A stretch of DNA of 64,000 nt from Burkholderia contaminans (GCF_029633825.1 NZ_CP090642.1:1116001-1180000); one strand, 5' to 3'; counted from the first letter of the stretch, positions 16,803-26,630 are shown. Program-made: numbers and translations. The notes: generated by a model not told the origin, from the sequence alone.

Positions 16803-17123
16803 GCCGGAAACCGGAAGCCGTTCAAAAGTGGCGCGTACGAAGCCGATCTGGTCGAACATGCCACATCCGGCCCTGGTGGGCGCCCAATAGCCGCATGCAT
16901 CGACAAACCGTCCGGCGCCCGACCAGGCGCCGGTCGATACGAACTTCTACGTCATCGCGATGACCTGGAAGTTCGGTGATTCAGTAAAACAAAGCACGAA
17001 CACACCCCAATTCATTTCGCATAGCTAACAAACTGGCGAGGCTATCGGTACCTTCAGCCGTTTTCACCTATGCACAACCCTTTGGCGGGCGCACGTCAGC
17101 TGGTCAAGGTCAAGGAGATAGCC
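16803..17123. other. Intergenic region before envelope operon
   Basis: 321 bases containing the transaminase hairpin and, after 16970, an AT-richer stretch that probably carries the promoter of the DUF1329 operon. Unlike the other promoter regions of the island, no copy of the palindromic operator was found here. Confidence 0.5.
16912..16933 (+). terminator. Hairpin after class IV transaminase
   Basis: CCGGCGCC-CGACCA-GGCGCCGG, a perfect 8-bp GC stem, 110 bp after the stop codon, with no T-run. It separates the transaminase from the envelope operon. Confidence 0.5.
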
Positions 17124-18527
17124 GTGGTCAAGACTCATTCTTTCAAGAAATCTGCTTCGCTCATCCGATCGGCAGCGAAATTGTCCGTCATCGCTTCCGC
17201 CGTCGCGATGTCCTTGACCGGTGCGCTTGCGGAAGGGACGGATGCCTCTCATACGCCGTCGGGCGCCGAAATCGCCGGCACCGCGAGCGGCATTCCCGCC
17301 TGGACCCCCGTGGGCAACGTCGGCGCGGGCTGGAGCTACGGCAAGCGCCGCGCGGATTTCTTCAAATACAAATCCGACAAGCCGCTGTATACGATCGACG
17401 CCAGCAACGTCGACAAGTACGCGGACAAGCTCAACCCTGGCCAGATTGCACTGCTGAAGAACCTGAAGGGCTTCACGATGCCGGTCTATCCGTCCCGGCG
17501 CACGTGCGGCGTACCCGATTTCGTCGCGGAGAACACGAAGAACAACGCGGGCTTCGCCAAGATGTCGGCTGACGGATCGGAACTCGCCGATGCCCGCCTG
17601 CCGGGCTACCCGTTCCCTGCGCCCAAGACCGGCGCGGAAGTGATGTGGAACGCGAAGCTGCACTACCGCGGCGCCGGCGTCGAGATGCGCGACATCATCA
17701 CCGTCGTCTCCCCGCGCAAGGGCGCGTCCGACTGGATCAAGAACGTGTCCGACGCGTGGATCTACCAGCCGTGGGGCGACAAGGCCGGCACGACGTTCGC
17801 GAAGGTCAACCAGATCGAAGGCAACGCCTACTACGCGTACAAGTCCCCGGCGGCCATTGCCGGCCAGGCCGCGATCTTTACGAACTATGCCGACAAGCCG
17901 ACCGAAGTCTTCTACTACTTCCCGGGGCAGCGCCGCACCCGTCGCATGCCGTCGTATGCGTACGATGCGCCCCAGATCGGCTTCGACAACCAGTACAACA
18001 TCGATGAAGCGCTGGTCTTCTCCGGACAGACGGACCGATTCTCGTGGAAGCTGCTCGGCAAGAAGGAAATGATCGTCACCTATAACGACCTGGGCATGTA
18101 CGACTTCTCGGACAAATTTGAAGACGCGTACGGCCCCGACTTCGTGAACCCGGCGAAGCGTCGCTACGAACTCCATCGCGTGTGGGTCGTGGAAGCCACG
18201 GTCAAGCAGGGGATGCGCCATACCGCTCCGAAGCGCCTGTTCTACGTCGACGAAGACAGCTGGAGCTACCTCGGCGCGGTGGACTACGACGCGCAGGGCA
18301 ACATCTCGAAGGTCCGCGAGGGCTACATCATTCCGGTGTACGAAACGGGGAGCTGCGACACGCTCGCATTCGCTCAATACAACCTCGTCGACGGCCGGTA
18401 CCTCGTGGACGGTTCGATGCTCGCGGCCGGACGGGACGCGAAGTGGTCGGTCGACTCGTCGGCGGACCAACACTACAAGCCGAGCTTCTACAACGCCGAC
18501 AATCTCCGTGCGTTGAGCGAGCGTTAA
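17124..18527 (+). CDS. DUF1329 family exported protein
   Basis: A 467-residue protein with a signal peptide (MVKTHSFKKSASLIRSAAKL then a hydrophobic stretch ending near ALAEGTD). The rest matches DUF1329, a periplasmic or outer-membrane family with a LolB-like fold. Typical blocks are GTASGIPAWTP, YPSRRTCGVPDF, YPFPAPKTGAEVMWN, YYYFPGQRRTRRMPSYAYD and LFYVDEDSWSYLGAVDYDAQG. Genes of this family are regularly paired with DUF1302 and an MMPL-type RND protein next to hydrophobic-compound degradation genes. The GTG start has AAGGAG seven bases upstream. It is the first gene of a tight four-gene operon. Confidence 0.88.
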   Translation: MVKTHSFKKSASLIRSAAKLSVIASAVAMSLTGALAEGTDASHTPSGAEIAGTASGIPAWTPVGNVGAGWSYGKRRADFFKYKSDKPLYTIDASNVDKYADKLNPGQIALLKNLKGFTMPVYPSRRTCGVPDFVAENTKNNAGFAKMSADGSELADARLPGYPFPAPKTGAEVMWNAKLHYRGAGVEMRDIITVVSPRKGASDWIKNVSDAWIYQPWGDKAGTTFAKVNQIEGNAYYAYKSPAAIAGQAAIFTNYADKPTEVFYYFPGQRRTRRMPSYAYDAPQIGFDNQYNIDEALVFSGQTDRFSWKLLGKKEMIVTYNDLGMYDFSDKFEDAYGPDFVNPAKRRYELHRVWVVEATVKQGMRHTAPKRLFYVDEDSWSYLGAVDYDAQGNISKVREGYIIPVYETGSCDTLAFAQYNLVDGRYLVDGSMLAAGRDAKWSVDSSADQHYKPSFYNADNLRALSER

Positions 18528-18543
18528 CAGGGGCCGAGACAAA

Positions 18544-20250
18544 ATGGCTACCACCTCCTCATTACAGCCCCGCTCCAGCGTGGTGCTCGTGCGCGCGGCA
18601 ATCGCGGCGCTTGTCGCCGTCGGGTGCGGCAGCGCGCACGCGTTCACGTTCACGATCGGCAACGTCGAAGGCAGCTTCGATTCGACGATATCGGCGGGTG
18701 TCGGCATTCGCACGGCGTCGCCGAGCAGCAATCTCGTGTCGCCGACCTACAACGTGGCCACCGGTGCGCAGACAGGCGGCGGCCGACTCGGTCAGTTGAG
18801 CGGCCTCTCCGATCAGGGCGACATCAACTACGGCAAGGGAGATCCGTTCACGAGCTATCTCAAGGGCAACCACGAGCTGGTCCTGAAGATGCCGTCGCAA
18901 GGGCTCACGTTCATGGCACGGGGCACCTGGCAATACGACTACTCCGGTACCCGAACGACAGGCGCAACCAGCGGACAGGACCTGTTCTACAACCCGTCGC
19001 CCAATCTGAGCGGCGGCCTCCCGTCCGATGCCGAGAAGAACATCCGCTTCAAGCCGCGCCTGCTCGACCTGTGGGTCAGCAAGCAGTTCAACGTAGGCGA
19101 CCAGATTGCGCGCATCCGCGTGGGTAACCAGGTCGTCAGCTGGGGCGAAAGCATCTGGGAAACCGGCGGCGTCAATGCGACGAATGCGATCGACGTGAAT
19201 CGCGCGTCCCAGCCCGGCGCGCAGGTCAAGGAGATCATCCTGCCCGCGCCGATCGTGAGCGTCGCATCCGGCGTGGGTCACGGCGTGAACGTCGAAGGGT
19301 ACTACCAGAGCAACTGGAACCAGAACTACCTGCCGCCGGTTGGCAGCTATTGGTCGAACCAGATCGTCGGGCCCGGCAACAACACGTACGGCGCCGCGAC
19401 CATCCATCCGAAGAACGGCGGGCAGTACGGTTTTTCCATTCGCTATCAGCCGGCGGGAACGGACCTGAATCTCGGTTTCTACACGATCGCGTACCACGAC
19501 AAGTTCCCGCAACTCTCGCTGAGCTCGACGGGCGGGACGGTCTTCCGGTTTCCGGAAGACCGTCACATGATCGGTGTCAGCGCCAACTTCCCGGTGGGCG
19601 ACTGGGCGATCGGCACCGAACTCTCGTACCGTCCGCGAGACGCCGTTCCGCTGAATCCGGCCAGTGGCTGCGTCGCGCAAGGGGGAAACTGCTGGGTCGA
19701 CGAGAAGCGATTCCAGTGGCACCTGACGACCCTCTACTCGCTCCAGCCGGGCAATTCCGCGGCGTTCCTGAAGCTGCTCGGCGCCCAGACCGCCACGCTG
19801 ACGACCGAGACGGTGATCATCGCGTATCCGGGGCTTCACACGAGCTACGGCGGGTCGCCGATTTCGCCTGGCGCGCTTCTGTGGGGGAACGAATTCAACG
19901 ACTTGTTCGCGACCGGCGCACTCAACACGCCGGGTAGTGCCCAGGGAACGAAGTACTCCGGCGGAATCGACGTCGACTTCAACTGGGTTTACGACGGCAC
20001 CCTCATTCCCGGGTGGCAGGTCAATCCGGGGATATTCGTCCGATACGGCCTCTTCGGCAATACGCCGAACGTGAATGCCCAGTTCATGCGCGGCGTGACG
20101 GCCATGAACCTGTATGTGAACTTCATACAGAACCCGGCGAACTGGCAGGTCGGCTTGAACTACACCCGCTTCATGGGCCCGACCAACCCGCTGGCCAACC
20201 CGCTACGTGACAGGGACTTCGTGGCAATCGTCGCTTCTCGAAATTTCTGA
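18544..20250 (+). CDS. DUF1302 family outer-membrane protein
   Basis: A 568-residue DUF1302 protein with an N-terminal signal peptide ending near SAHAFTFTIG. It is rich in alternating aromatic and polar beta-strand patterns and ends in RDFVAIVASRNF, with a C-terminal Phe as in outer-membrane barrels. The motif INYGKGDPFTSYLKG and the ARGTWQYDY strand are characteristic. Proposed role: an outer-membrane channel or receptor for hydrophobic compounds working with the DUF1329 and RND partners. It starts 16 bp after the DUF1329 stop. Confidence 0.87.
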   Translation: MATTSSLQPRSSVVLVRAAIAALVAVGCGSAHAFTFTIGNVEGSFDSTISAGVGIRTASPSSNLVSPTYNVATGAQTGGGRLGQLSGLSDQGDINYGKGDPFTSYLKGNHELVLKMPSQGLTFMARGTWQYDYSGTRTTGATSGQDLFYNPSPNLSGGLPSDAEKNIRFKPRLLDLWVSKQFNVGDQIARIRVGNQVVSWGESIWETGGVNATNAIDVNRASQPGAQVKEIILPAPIVSVASGVGHGVNVEGYYQSNWNQNYLPPVGSYWSNQIVGPGNNTYGAATIHPKNGGQYGFSIRYQPAGTDLNLGFYTIAYHDKFPQLSLSSTGGTVFRFPEDRHMIGVSANFPVGDWAIGTELSYRPRDAVPLNPASGCVAQGGNCWVDEKRFQWHLTTLYSLQPGNSAAFLKLLGAQTATLTTETVIIAYPGLHTSYGGSPISPGALLWGNEFNDLFATGALNTPGSAQGTKYSGGIDVDFNWVYDGTLIPGWQVNPGIFVRYGLFGNTPNVNAQFMRGVTAMNLYVNFIQNPANWQVGLNYTRFMGPTNPLANPLRDRDFVAIVASRNF

Positions 20251-20257
20251 GGTCAAT

Positions 20258-22657
20258 ATGAATCAACCGCCTGTTTCCGACGCAGCCCGACCCGGCAAGC
20301 TGCTTGGAATGCTTCATTCGCTGGAAAATATGCTGTTCGGTCACAGGCGTCTCGTGCTGGGGCTTCTGGTTCTCTTCACGGTCGTCATGGGCTGCTTCGC
20401 CGTCAAGCTGCGCATGGATGCCGGGTTCGAGAAGCAGCTTCCGCTGGGCCACGAATATACGCAGACGTTCAACGAGTATCGCGGTGACCTGCTCGGCGCC
20501 AACCGCCTGATCGTCGTCGTCAAGGCGCGCAAGGGCAGCATCTGGACGCCGGCTGCGTTGAAGCGCCTGTATGAAGTCACCCAGGCGGTCACGTTCCTGC
20601 CGAACGTGTCTCGCAGCAGCGTTCAATCCCTCTGGACGCCGAATTCATTCGTCAACGAGATCACCGAAGACGGATTCCGTGCGGATCCGCTCATTCCCGG
20701 CACCGTGACGCCCGATCAGCTCGACGGCAACACGGTCGGCGCCATTTCGCGCTCGACCGCCCAGGGCGGCTTCGTCGGCAGCCTCGTGTCGCGCGACCAG
20801 AGCAGCGCAATGGTCACCGCCGATCTCAACGAGCTGGATGCGAAGGGTGAGCGAGTCGACTATGTAGCATTCGACAAGGCGCTCGAATCGCAATTGCGCG
20901 CCAAGTTCGAGGATTCGAACTATGAAATCCAGATCATCGGTTTCGCGAAACAGATTGGCGATATTGCAAACGGCGCGTCGTCCGTCCTGAAGTTCTGCGC
21001 GATCGCGCTGCTCCTGACCGCGTTGGCCGTCTACTGGTACTGCCGCTCCGTTCGCCTGACGATCCTGCCGCTGACCTGCTCGCTGGTCTCGCTCGTCTGG
21101 CAGTTCGGCACGCTGCACCTGCTCGGCTACGGGCTCGACCCGTTGGGCGTACTGGTTCCGTTCCTGGTGTTCGCGATCGGCGTGTCGCACGGCGTCCAGC
21201 AGATCAATTTCATCGTGCGTGAGATCTCCCACGGGAAGTCCGTGGAGCAAGCCGCCCGATCCAGCTTCAGCGGGCTGCTGATTCCCGGTACGCTCGCGCT
21301 GGTGACCGCGTTCGTGTCCTTCGTCACGCTGATCCTGATTCCGATCCCGATGGTGCGCGAGCTCGCGATCACCGCTTCGCTCGGCGTGGCGTACAAGATC
21401 GTCACGAACCTGGTGATGCTTCCGCTGGCCGCGTCGTTGCTCAAGGTCGACGGCAATTACGCAAAGAATGCCGAAGGGCATGCCGTTCGTCGTGGCCGCG
21501 TGCTCCGCGTGCTCGCGAAAGTCGCCATTCCGCGCAATGCGGCGATCGTCCTGCTGGCCGCCGTCGTGGTGTTCGCCGTGGCGGCCTGGGAAAGTCGGGA
21601 CCGCGTGGTCGGCACGCTGCAGGCCGGCGCGCCCGAGCTGCGTGCCGATGCCCGGTTCAACACGGATTCGGTTTCGATTGCGTCGAGCTACGACGTCGGG
21701 CTGGACTGGATTTCCATCGTCTTCGAAGCGCCGCCCCAGTCCTGCAACAACGTGGAGGTCGGCGCCTACCAGGATCGCTTCGTCTGGTCGATGCGTGCCG
21801 TCCCCGGCGTGTTGTCGGTCGTTTCGTTCTCGTCGTTGCTGCGGCAGTACAACGAGGGATACAACGAAGGCAATCCGAAGATGTCGGCGATTCCCATCGC
21901 CCCCGACAATTACTCGTCGCTGGCCGGCGAGGTGGCCCGCACGCCCGGCGTGATGCGCAAGGACTGCAGCATGACCGCGGTGAACATCTATCTGGCCGAC
22001 CACAAGGCGACCACGATCACCCAGGTGATCAATGCCGCGAAGCATTTCCGCGATACGAACAAGCTGCCGGGCGTGAAGATCCGGCTCGCCTCAGGCAACG
22101 CCGGCGTGCTGGCGGCGGTCAACGACGAAATCGAGCGCAGCGAATTGCCGATGATGCTTTACGTCTACACGACCATCGTCCTGCTCGTCCTCGTCACGTA
22201 CCGCGACCTGCGCGCGGTCCTCGCCTGCTGCCTGCCCCTGACGATCGGCACGTTCATCGGGTATTGGTTCATGAAGGAACTGCAGATCGGCCTGACCGTC
22301 GCCACGTTGCCCGTGATGGTGCTGGCGGTGGGCATCGGCGTCGACTATGCGTTCTATATCTACAACCGGCTGCAGCTGCATCTCGCCAACGGCGTCGGCA
22401 TCGTCAAGGCGCTCGAACAATCGATCCTCGAGATCGGGACGGCCACCATCTTCACGGCGATCACGCTCGCGATCGGCGTCGCCACCTGGTCGTTCTCCGA
22501 GCTCAAGTTCCAGGCCGACATGGGCAAGCTGCTGGCGTTCATGTTCATCGTCAACATGGTCATGGCGATGACGGTCCTGCCCGCCTTCGCCGTCTGGCTC
22601 GAGCGCATCTTCCCGCGGCGCAAGCCCGCCCGTGCCCCCGGCCTGCTCGCCCATTGA
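20258..22657 (+). CDS. MMPL/RND family transporter
   Basis: A 799-residue RND-superfamily (MMPL-like) inner-membrane protein with two repeats of one helix, a large periplasmic loop and five helices. The loops are about residues 55-250 and 440-640. The sterol-sensing-like cores are visible at GVLVPFLVFAIGVSHGVQQ and VLAVGIGVDYAFYIYN. At about 800 residues, without an MFP partner, it belongs to the HpnN/MmpL-like group that moves lipids or sterol-like molecules rather than the drug-efflux AcrB group. The start ATG follows GAGG by 5 bases and only 7 bp after the DUF1302 stop. Direction of transport cannot be told from the sequence. Confidence 0.88.
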   Translation: MNQPPVSDAARPGKLLGMLHSLENMLFGHRRLVLGLLVLFTVVMGCFAVKLRMDAGFEKQLPLGHEYTQTFNEYRGDLLGANRLIVVVKARKGSIWTPAALKRLYEVTQAVTFLPNVSRSSVQSLWTPNSFVNEITEDGFRADPLIPGTVTPDQLDGNTVGAISRSTAQGGFVGSLVSRDQSSAMVTADLNELDAKGERVDYVAFDKALESQLRAKFEDSNYEIQIIGFAKQIGDIANGASSVLKFCAIALLLTALAVYWYCRSVRLTILPLTCSLVSLVWQFGTLHLLGYGLDPLGVLVPFLVFAIGVSHGVQQINFIVREISHGKSVEQAARSSFSGLLIPGTLALVTAFVSFVTLILIPIPMVRELAITASLGVAYKIVTNLVMLPLAASLLKVDGNYAKNAEGHAVRRGRVLRVLAKVAIPRNAAIVLLAAVVVFAVAAWESRDRVVGTLQAGAPELRADARFNTDSVSIASSYDVGLDWISIVFEAPPQSCNNVEVGAYQDRFVWSMRAVPGVLSVVSFSSLLRQYNEGYNEGNPKMSAIPIAPDNYSSLAGEVARTPGVMRKDCSMTAVNIYLADHKATTITQVINAAKHFRDTNKLPGVKIRLASGNAGVLAAVNDEIERSELPMMLYVYTTIVLLVLVTYRDLRAVLACCLPLTIGTFIGYWFMKELQIGLTVATLPVMVLAVGIGVDYAFYIYNRLQLHLANGVGIVKALEQSILEIGTATIFTAITLAIGVATWSFSELKFQADMGKLLAFMFIVNMVMAMTVLPAFAVWLERIFPRRKPARAPGLLAH

Positions 22658-22673
22658 AGCAAAAGAGGATTCC

Positions 22674-23648
22674 ATGACCCTGTATCGCAAGGTTCTCTCC
22701 CTGTCGGCCGGTGCCGTCGTCGTCGGCGCGCTGCTGGGCAGCACGCCAGGCGCGGTATCCGCATCGGAACTCCGGCCCGTTCCGGCCGTCCAGTCCAGCA
22801 TCGCGACCCAGTCGGCCGTGCTGGATGCCACCTGGGCCGGCCAGCGGGTCGTGAGTGTCGGCGCGAACGGCATCGTCCTGCTGTCCGACAACCGCGGTGC
22901 GACGTACCGCCAGGCCAAGTCCGTGCCCGTGAGCTCGACGCTGACGTCCGTCAGTTTCATCGACGCCAGGACAGGGTGGGCAGTCGGCCACTGGGGCGCG
23001 ATCCTGAAGACGACCGACGGCGGCGAGACGTGGGAGGTTCAACGACTCGCGACGAACGAGGATCGCCCGCTGTTCGGCGTGCACTTCATCGACGCCGACC
23101 ACGGCGTGGCCGTCGGACTCTGGTCGCTCATCCTCGTCACCGATGACGGCGGCAAGACCTGGACCAAAAGAGAAGCCGTTCTCCCGAACGGCAAGAAGTC
23201 GGACCTGAACCTGTTCGGCCTCTTTTCGAACGGCAACGGCGAGATCTTCGCCACGGCCGAGAAGGGGCAACTCCTGATTTCCAGGGACAAGGGCAACACG
23301 TGGGAAAGCGTGGAGACCGGTTACAAGGGCTCGTTCTGGTGCGGCGTGGCGCTGCCCAACGGCGTACTGCTGGTCGGCGGGCTGCGCGGCACGTTGATGC
23401 GAAGCGAGGACAACGGCCATACCTGGACACGCGCGACGCTCGACACCAGGAATTCCATTACCGCGCTTGCGTCCCGAGGCTCCACGGTATTGGCGGTAGG
23501 GGTCGACGGGCTGCAGGCGCAAAGTACCGATGATGGAAAGACGTTCCAGCGCCTGCACACCCAGACCGGGACGACGTACACCGCGGCGCTCCCCTCCGCC
23601 GGCGACAAGTGGCTGATCTTTTCTCGCGACGGGGTCGTCACGCAGTAA
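22674..23648 (+). CDS. YCF48-like beta-propeller exported protein
   Basis: A 324-residue secreted protein. The signal peptide (MTLYRKVLSLSAG ... VSASE) is followed by BNR/Asp-box repeats TTDGGETWEV, TDDGGKTWTK, RDKGNTWES, EDNGHTWTR and TDDGKTFQR, the pattern of photosystem-II-assembly-like YCF48/Hcf136 propellers. In this gene order it is the periplasmic partner of the RND protein. It is the last gene of the operon and is followed by a long perfect hairpin. Confidence 0.85.
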   Translation: MTLYRKVLSLSAGAVVVGALLGSTPGAVSASELRPVPAVQSSIATQSAVLDATWAGQRVVSVGANGIVLLSDNRGATYRQAKSVPVSSTLTSVSFIDARTGWAVGHWGAILKTTDGGETWEVQRLATNEDRPLFGVHFIDADHGVAVGLWSLILVTDDGGKTWTKREAVLPNGKKSDLNLFGLFSNGNGEIFATAEKGQLLISRDKGNTWESVETGYKGSFWCGVALPNGVLLVGGLRGTLMRSEDNGHTWTRATLDTRNSITALASRGSTVLAVGVDGLQAQSTDDGKTFQRLHTQTGTTYTAALPSAGDKWLIFSRDGVVTQ

Positions 23649-23672
23649 CTTTCGGATGTCTGATGCGCACGG

Positions 23673-23699
23673 CGAGCCGCGATCGTGAATCGCGGCTCG
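23673..23699 (+). terminator. Terminator hairpin of envelope operon
   Basis: CGAGCCGCGAT-CGTGA-ATCGCGGCTCG: a perfect 11-bp stem with a 5-base loop, 24 bp after the stop codon of the YCF48-like gene. No T-run follows. Confidence 0.65.
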
Positions 23700-23865
23700 G
23701 CGTGTCGAAGCCAGGTCCTTACGGTCAGTGATCGGCGCAACGGCTGCACTGGCTCGGGCCCGACGATCTACCGGTGGTGCTGCACCCATCTCCGCTGCAT
23801 GCACGTCAGCGCCAATGCAGGCTCAACGAACCGCGGATTCCGCTAACGAGCGACGCCCTCCCCCG

Positions 23866-24555
23866 TCAACCGGATTTTCGAAGACGATAGCCGACGCCGT
23901 GCACGCTTTCCAGGATGCCCGACACCCCTGCGGCCGCCAGCTTTCTCCGCAGCCGGCTCATGTGGCCGTCGACGGTGCGTGTGGATGCGCTGATGTCTGC
24001 GATGCACGCATCGAGCAATTCGACGCGCGTAAATGCACGATTCGGCAGCCTGGCCATGTGCGCCAGCAGGCGGAATTCGACGAGTGTCACGGGAACCGGC
24101 GTTTCGCCTGAGGGCGTTCTCACGCACGCCACATAGCTGTCCGTATCGACTTCGAGCGCCCCCACCCGGAGACGACGTTCAGGCGCGAGCGCACCGGAGC
24201 GGCGCAGCATCGCGAGCAATCTCGCGACGACCACATCCGGGTTGAAGGGCCTGACGATGTAGTCGTCGGCGCCGGCGTGCAGTGCGCGCAGCCGCTCCCT
24301 GTCCAGATCACACGCCGACATGACGACGATGGGGGTATCGCTCTGTCGTCGAAGCCTGGCGAGCATGTCCAGGGCATCCGCATGCAGTTCACGGATGTCG
24401 AGAATGACCAGATCCGGCTTCAGGTTCAGTTGCGTGGCCAGCACGGCCTGGAAGGTGTTGGTCTGGAATGTTCGAAACCCGTTGCGAGTCAGGCAGGTAT
24501 CGAGCGTCGACGCCATTTCCGGCGCGTCATCCGCGATGAGTATGAGCGAGTGCAT
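23866..24555 (-). CDS. Orphan OmpR-family response regulator
   Basis: A 229-residue response regulator. The receiver domain (about 1-115) has the acidic pair in ADDAPEM, the phospho-acceptor Asp in LVILDIREL and Ser in VVMSACD. The conserved switch Lys is replaced by Arg in DDYIVRPFNP. The C-terminal winged helix (about 125-229) ends in TRTVDGHMSRLRRKL and VHGVGYRL, the OmpR/PhoB recognition elements. No histidine kinase is adjacent. It sits between the envelope operon and the GMC operon and could control either, but no target site is evident. Confidence 0.85.
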   Translation of the reverse strand: MHSLILIADDAPEMASTLDTCLTRNGFRTFQTNTFQAVLATQLNLKPDLVILDIRELHADALDMLARLRRQSDTPIVVMSACDLDRERLRALHAGADDYIVRPFNPDVVVARLLAMLRRSGALAPERRLRVGALEVDTDSYVACVRTPSGETPVPVTLVEFRLLAHMARLPNRAFTRVELLDACIADISASTRTVDGHMSRLRRKLAAAGVSGILESVHGVGYRLRKSG

Positions 24556-25001
24556 GTTCGAATTTCCGAGTCGTTGCCTTTCGCGCACGCGGACACCTTC
24601 CGGACAGCGTTCGGGCGCCGCAGAGGTTTCCCCGTTCACGGGCATCGCTCGTCGAATGGAAGACGGCGTTCGGCATGATGCACACCGAAGCCATCGGAAT
24701 AGAGATGCGTGAAGAACATTTCCCGCCCCGGCCCGGAGCGGGCCGGACGCCGAGCAAGGCCGATCGGTTGACGGGTTCGTTGGTTGGTGAGGCTCATCGC
24801 CGCGAAGCGGGCACCGGTCTTTCTCCGGTTGTTGACGTACGCAGGCCGGTGCGCGATGTCCGAGCAGCGTCCAGTCTGGCCTCAACCGGGCGGCGAGCCC
24901 ACGCCTTCAGGCGGCGGACGTCGCTGCACACATCGTGCTCACGACGCCCATGCCCGATCGAGGCCTTCGTGCCGACGAATGTCGGCACGAGAGCGGGCCA
25001 C
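24556..25001. other. Intergenic region between response regulator and GMC gene
   Basis: 446 bases without a supported gene. The right end holds a perfect hairpin (24969-24988) just after the GMC stop codon. The rest shows no operator and no recognisable coding sequence. Confidence 0.5.
24969..24988 (-). terminator. Hairpin at end of the GMC/esterase/BVMO operon
   Basis: GTGCCGAC-GAAT-GTCGGCAC, a perfect 8-bp stem with a 4-base loop, 14 bp past the GMC stop codon on the minus strand. No T-run. Confidence 0.5.
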
Positions 25002-26630
25002 TCAAACCGCGGTTTCCGGCATCGCGGACGGGAATCGGGAGATCCTCCGAATCAGGTCGGAGGCTTTCTCGCCGATCATGATCGTCGGCGCGTTCGTGTT
25101 TGCGCCCACGAGCGTCGGCATGATCGATGCGTCCACCACACGCAAGCCTTCCGTTCCCCGTACGCGCAACTGGGAATCGACGACGGCGAGCGCGTCGTTC
25201 CCCATGCGGCACGTTCCGACCGGGTGATACACGGTGTCGGTGCGCTCGCGCAGCAACGCACGAATGTCGTCGTCCGATCGCGACCGGGACGCGAACAGGT
25301 CCTCCGTCACGAACCGGGCCATCGCCGGTGCCGCCATCAACCGCCGGGTCAGCTTGTAGCCCTCGACCAGGACCTCGAGATCATCATCGTGTTCGAGGAA
25401 GGCCGGGTCGATCAACGGCGCATCGAGCGGATCGGCGCTTCGCAGCTTGACCGACCCACGGCTTTTCGGCCTCAGCAGGCACACGTGACAGGAAAGACCG
25501 TGGCCGAGCCGTACCTTCCTTCCGTGATCGCTGACGGGACCGACGACGAAGTGCATCTGGACGTCCGGTCGTTCCAGATCGGGACGCGTCTTCAGGAATG
25601 CGCCGCCTTCGGCAAAGTTGGTGGTCAGGGTACCGGTTCGCGAGTTCCGGTATTGCCGGATGTCGCCCAGCGTCTTGATCGCGCCGCGTACCGATACGCC
25701 GAGCGCATCCAGGCTGTTCGTCTTGTAGCTGAGAACGAAGTCCGGGTGATCCTGCAGGTTCTCTCCCACGCCCGGGAGATCGGCGACGACCTGGATTCCG
25801 TGACGAGCGAGTTCGTCCTTCGGCCCGACGCCGGACAACATCAGCAACTGAGGCGATTGAAACGCGCCGGCGGAAAGGATCACCTCCTTCTTCGCCCAGA
25901 CCGTCTCGACATTCCCGCCACGCGTGACTTCGACGCCAACGGCCCGCTTGCCGTCGAACACGATGCGCCTGACCTGCGCGCCCGTCTCCACCGTCAGGTT
26001 GCCGCGCGTCTGCATGTGCGGAAAAAGATACGCACGGGCCGCACTCCAGCGCTCGCCATTCTTCTGGGTCACCTGGTAAATGCCGACGCCTTCCTGCTCC
26101 GCACCGTTGAAATCGTCGGTGACGGGCAGGCCGCACTCGCGTGCGGCGTCCAGCCAACGCGCCTGGAATGGATTGTCCGTCCTCAGGTCGCTGACCCACA
26201 GCGGGCCGCCGCGCCCGTGCCATTCATTGCCCAGCCGCTCGTTATGCTCGCTTCGCTTGAAATACGGGAAGACGTCGTTCCAGCCCCAGCCTTCGTTGCC
26301 AAGCGCGGCCCAGTCGTCGTAGTCGGCATGATGGCCGCGCGTGTACACCATCGCATTGATCGCCGACGATCCGCCCAACGCCTTGCCACGCGGCTGGTAG
26401 CCGCGCCGCCCCTGCAGCCCCTTCTGCGGCACCGTCTCGAACGCCCAGTTGTTCAGCCGGGACGGGATCATCAGCACCAGCGCGGCCGGAACGTTGACCG
26501 GCCATCCGTCGCCCGTGCCGCCGGCTTCGAAGAGGCACAGCGTCACATCGGGATCTTCGGTCAAACGCGACGCCAGCACGCTGCCTGCGGAGCCGCCGCC
26601 TACAACAAGATAATCGAATGAGTTCTTCAC
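25002..26630 (-). CDS. GMC family FAD-dependent alcohol dehydrogenase/oxidase
   Basis: A 542-residue GMC oxidoreductase (choline/alcohol dehydrogenase-like). N-terminal FAD-binding GGGSAGSVLASRL is followed by ALGGSSAINAMVYTRGHHADYDDW (GMC signature 1) and SAGAFQSPQLLMLSGVG (signature 2). The C-terminal catalytic pair lies in YHPVGTCRMG and in the VGANTNAPTIMIGEKA segment. It oxidises an alcohol to aldehyde or ketone, passing electrons to the membrane chain or oxygen. I chose the GTG of VKNSFDYLVVGGG because GAGGA lies about nine bases upstream. It is the last gene of the unit starting with the Baeyer-Villiger monooxygenase at 29326. Confidence 0.87.
   Translation of the reverse strand: MKNSFDYLVVGGGSAGSVLASRLTEDPDVTLCLFEAGGTGDGWPVNVPAALVLMIPSRLNNWAFETVPQKGLQGRRGYQPRGKALGGSSAINAMVYTRGHHADYDDWAALGNEGWGWNDVFPYFKRSEHNERLGNEWHGRGGPLWVSDLRTDNPFQARWLDAARECGLPVTDDFNGAEQEGVGIYQVTQKNGERWSAARAYLFPHMQTRGNLTVETGAQVRRIVFDGKRAVGVEVTRGGNVETVWAKKEVILSAGAFQSPQLLMLSGVGPKDELARHGIQVVADLPGVGENLQDHPDFVLSYKTNSLDALGVSVRGAIKTLGDIRQYRNSRTGTLTTNFAEGGAFLKTRPDLERPDVQMHFVVGPVSDHGRKVRLGHGLSCHVCLLRPKSRGSVKLRSADPLDAPLIDPAFLEHDDDLEVLVEGYKLTRRLMAAPAMARFVTEDLFASRSRSDDDIRALLRERTDTVYHPVGTCRMGNDALAVVDSQLRVRGTEGLRVVDASIMPTLVGANTNAPTIMIGEKASDLIRRISRFPSAMPETAV

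Noticed and set aside
24969..24988. Operator for the response regulator
   Set aside because: The perfect hairpin lies just past the GMC stop codon, so a transcript-end structure is more likely.
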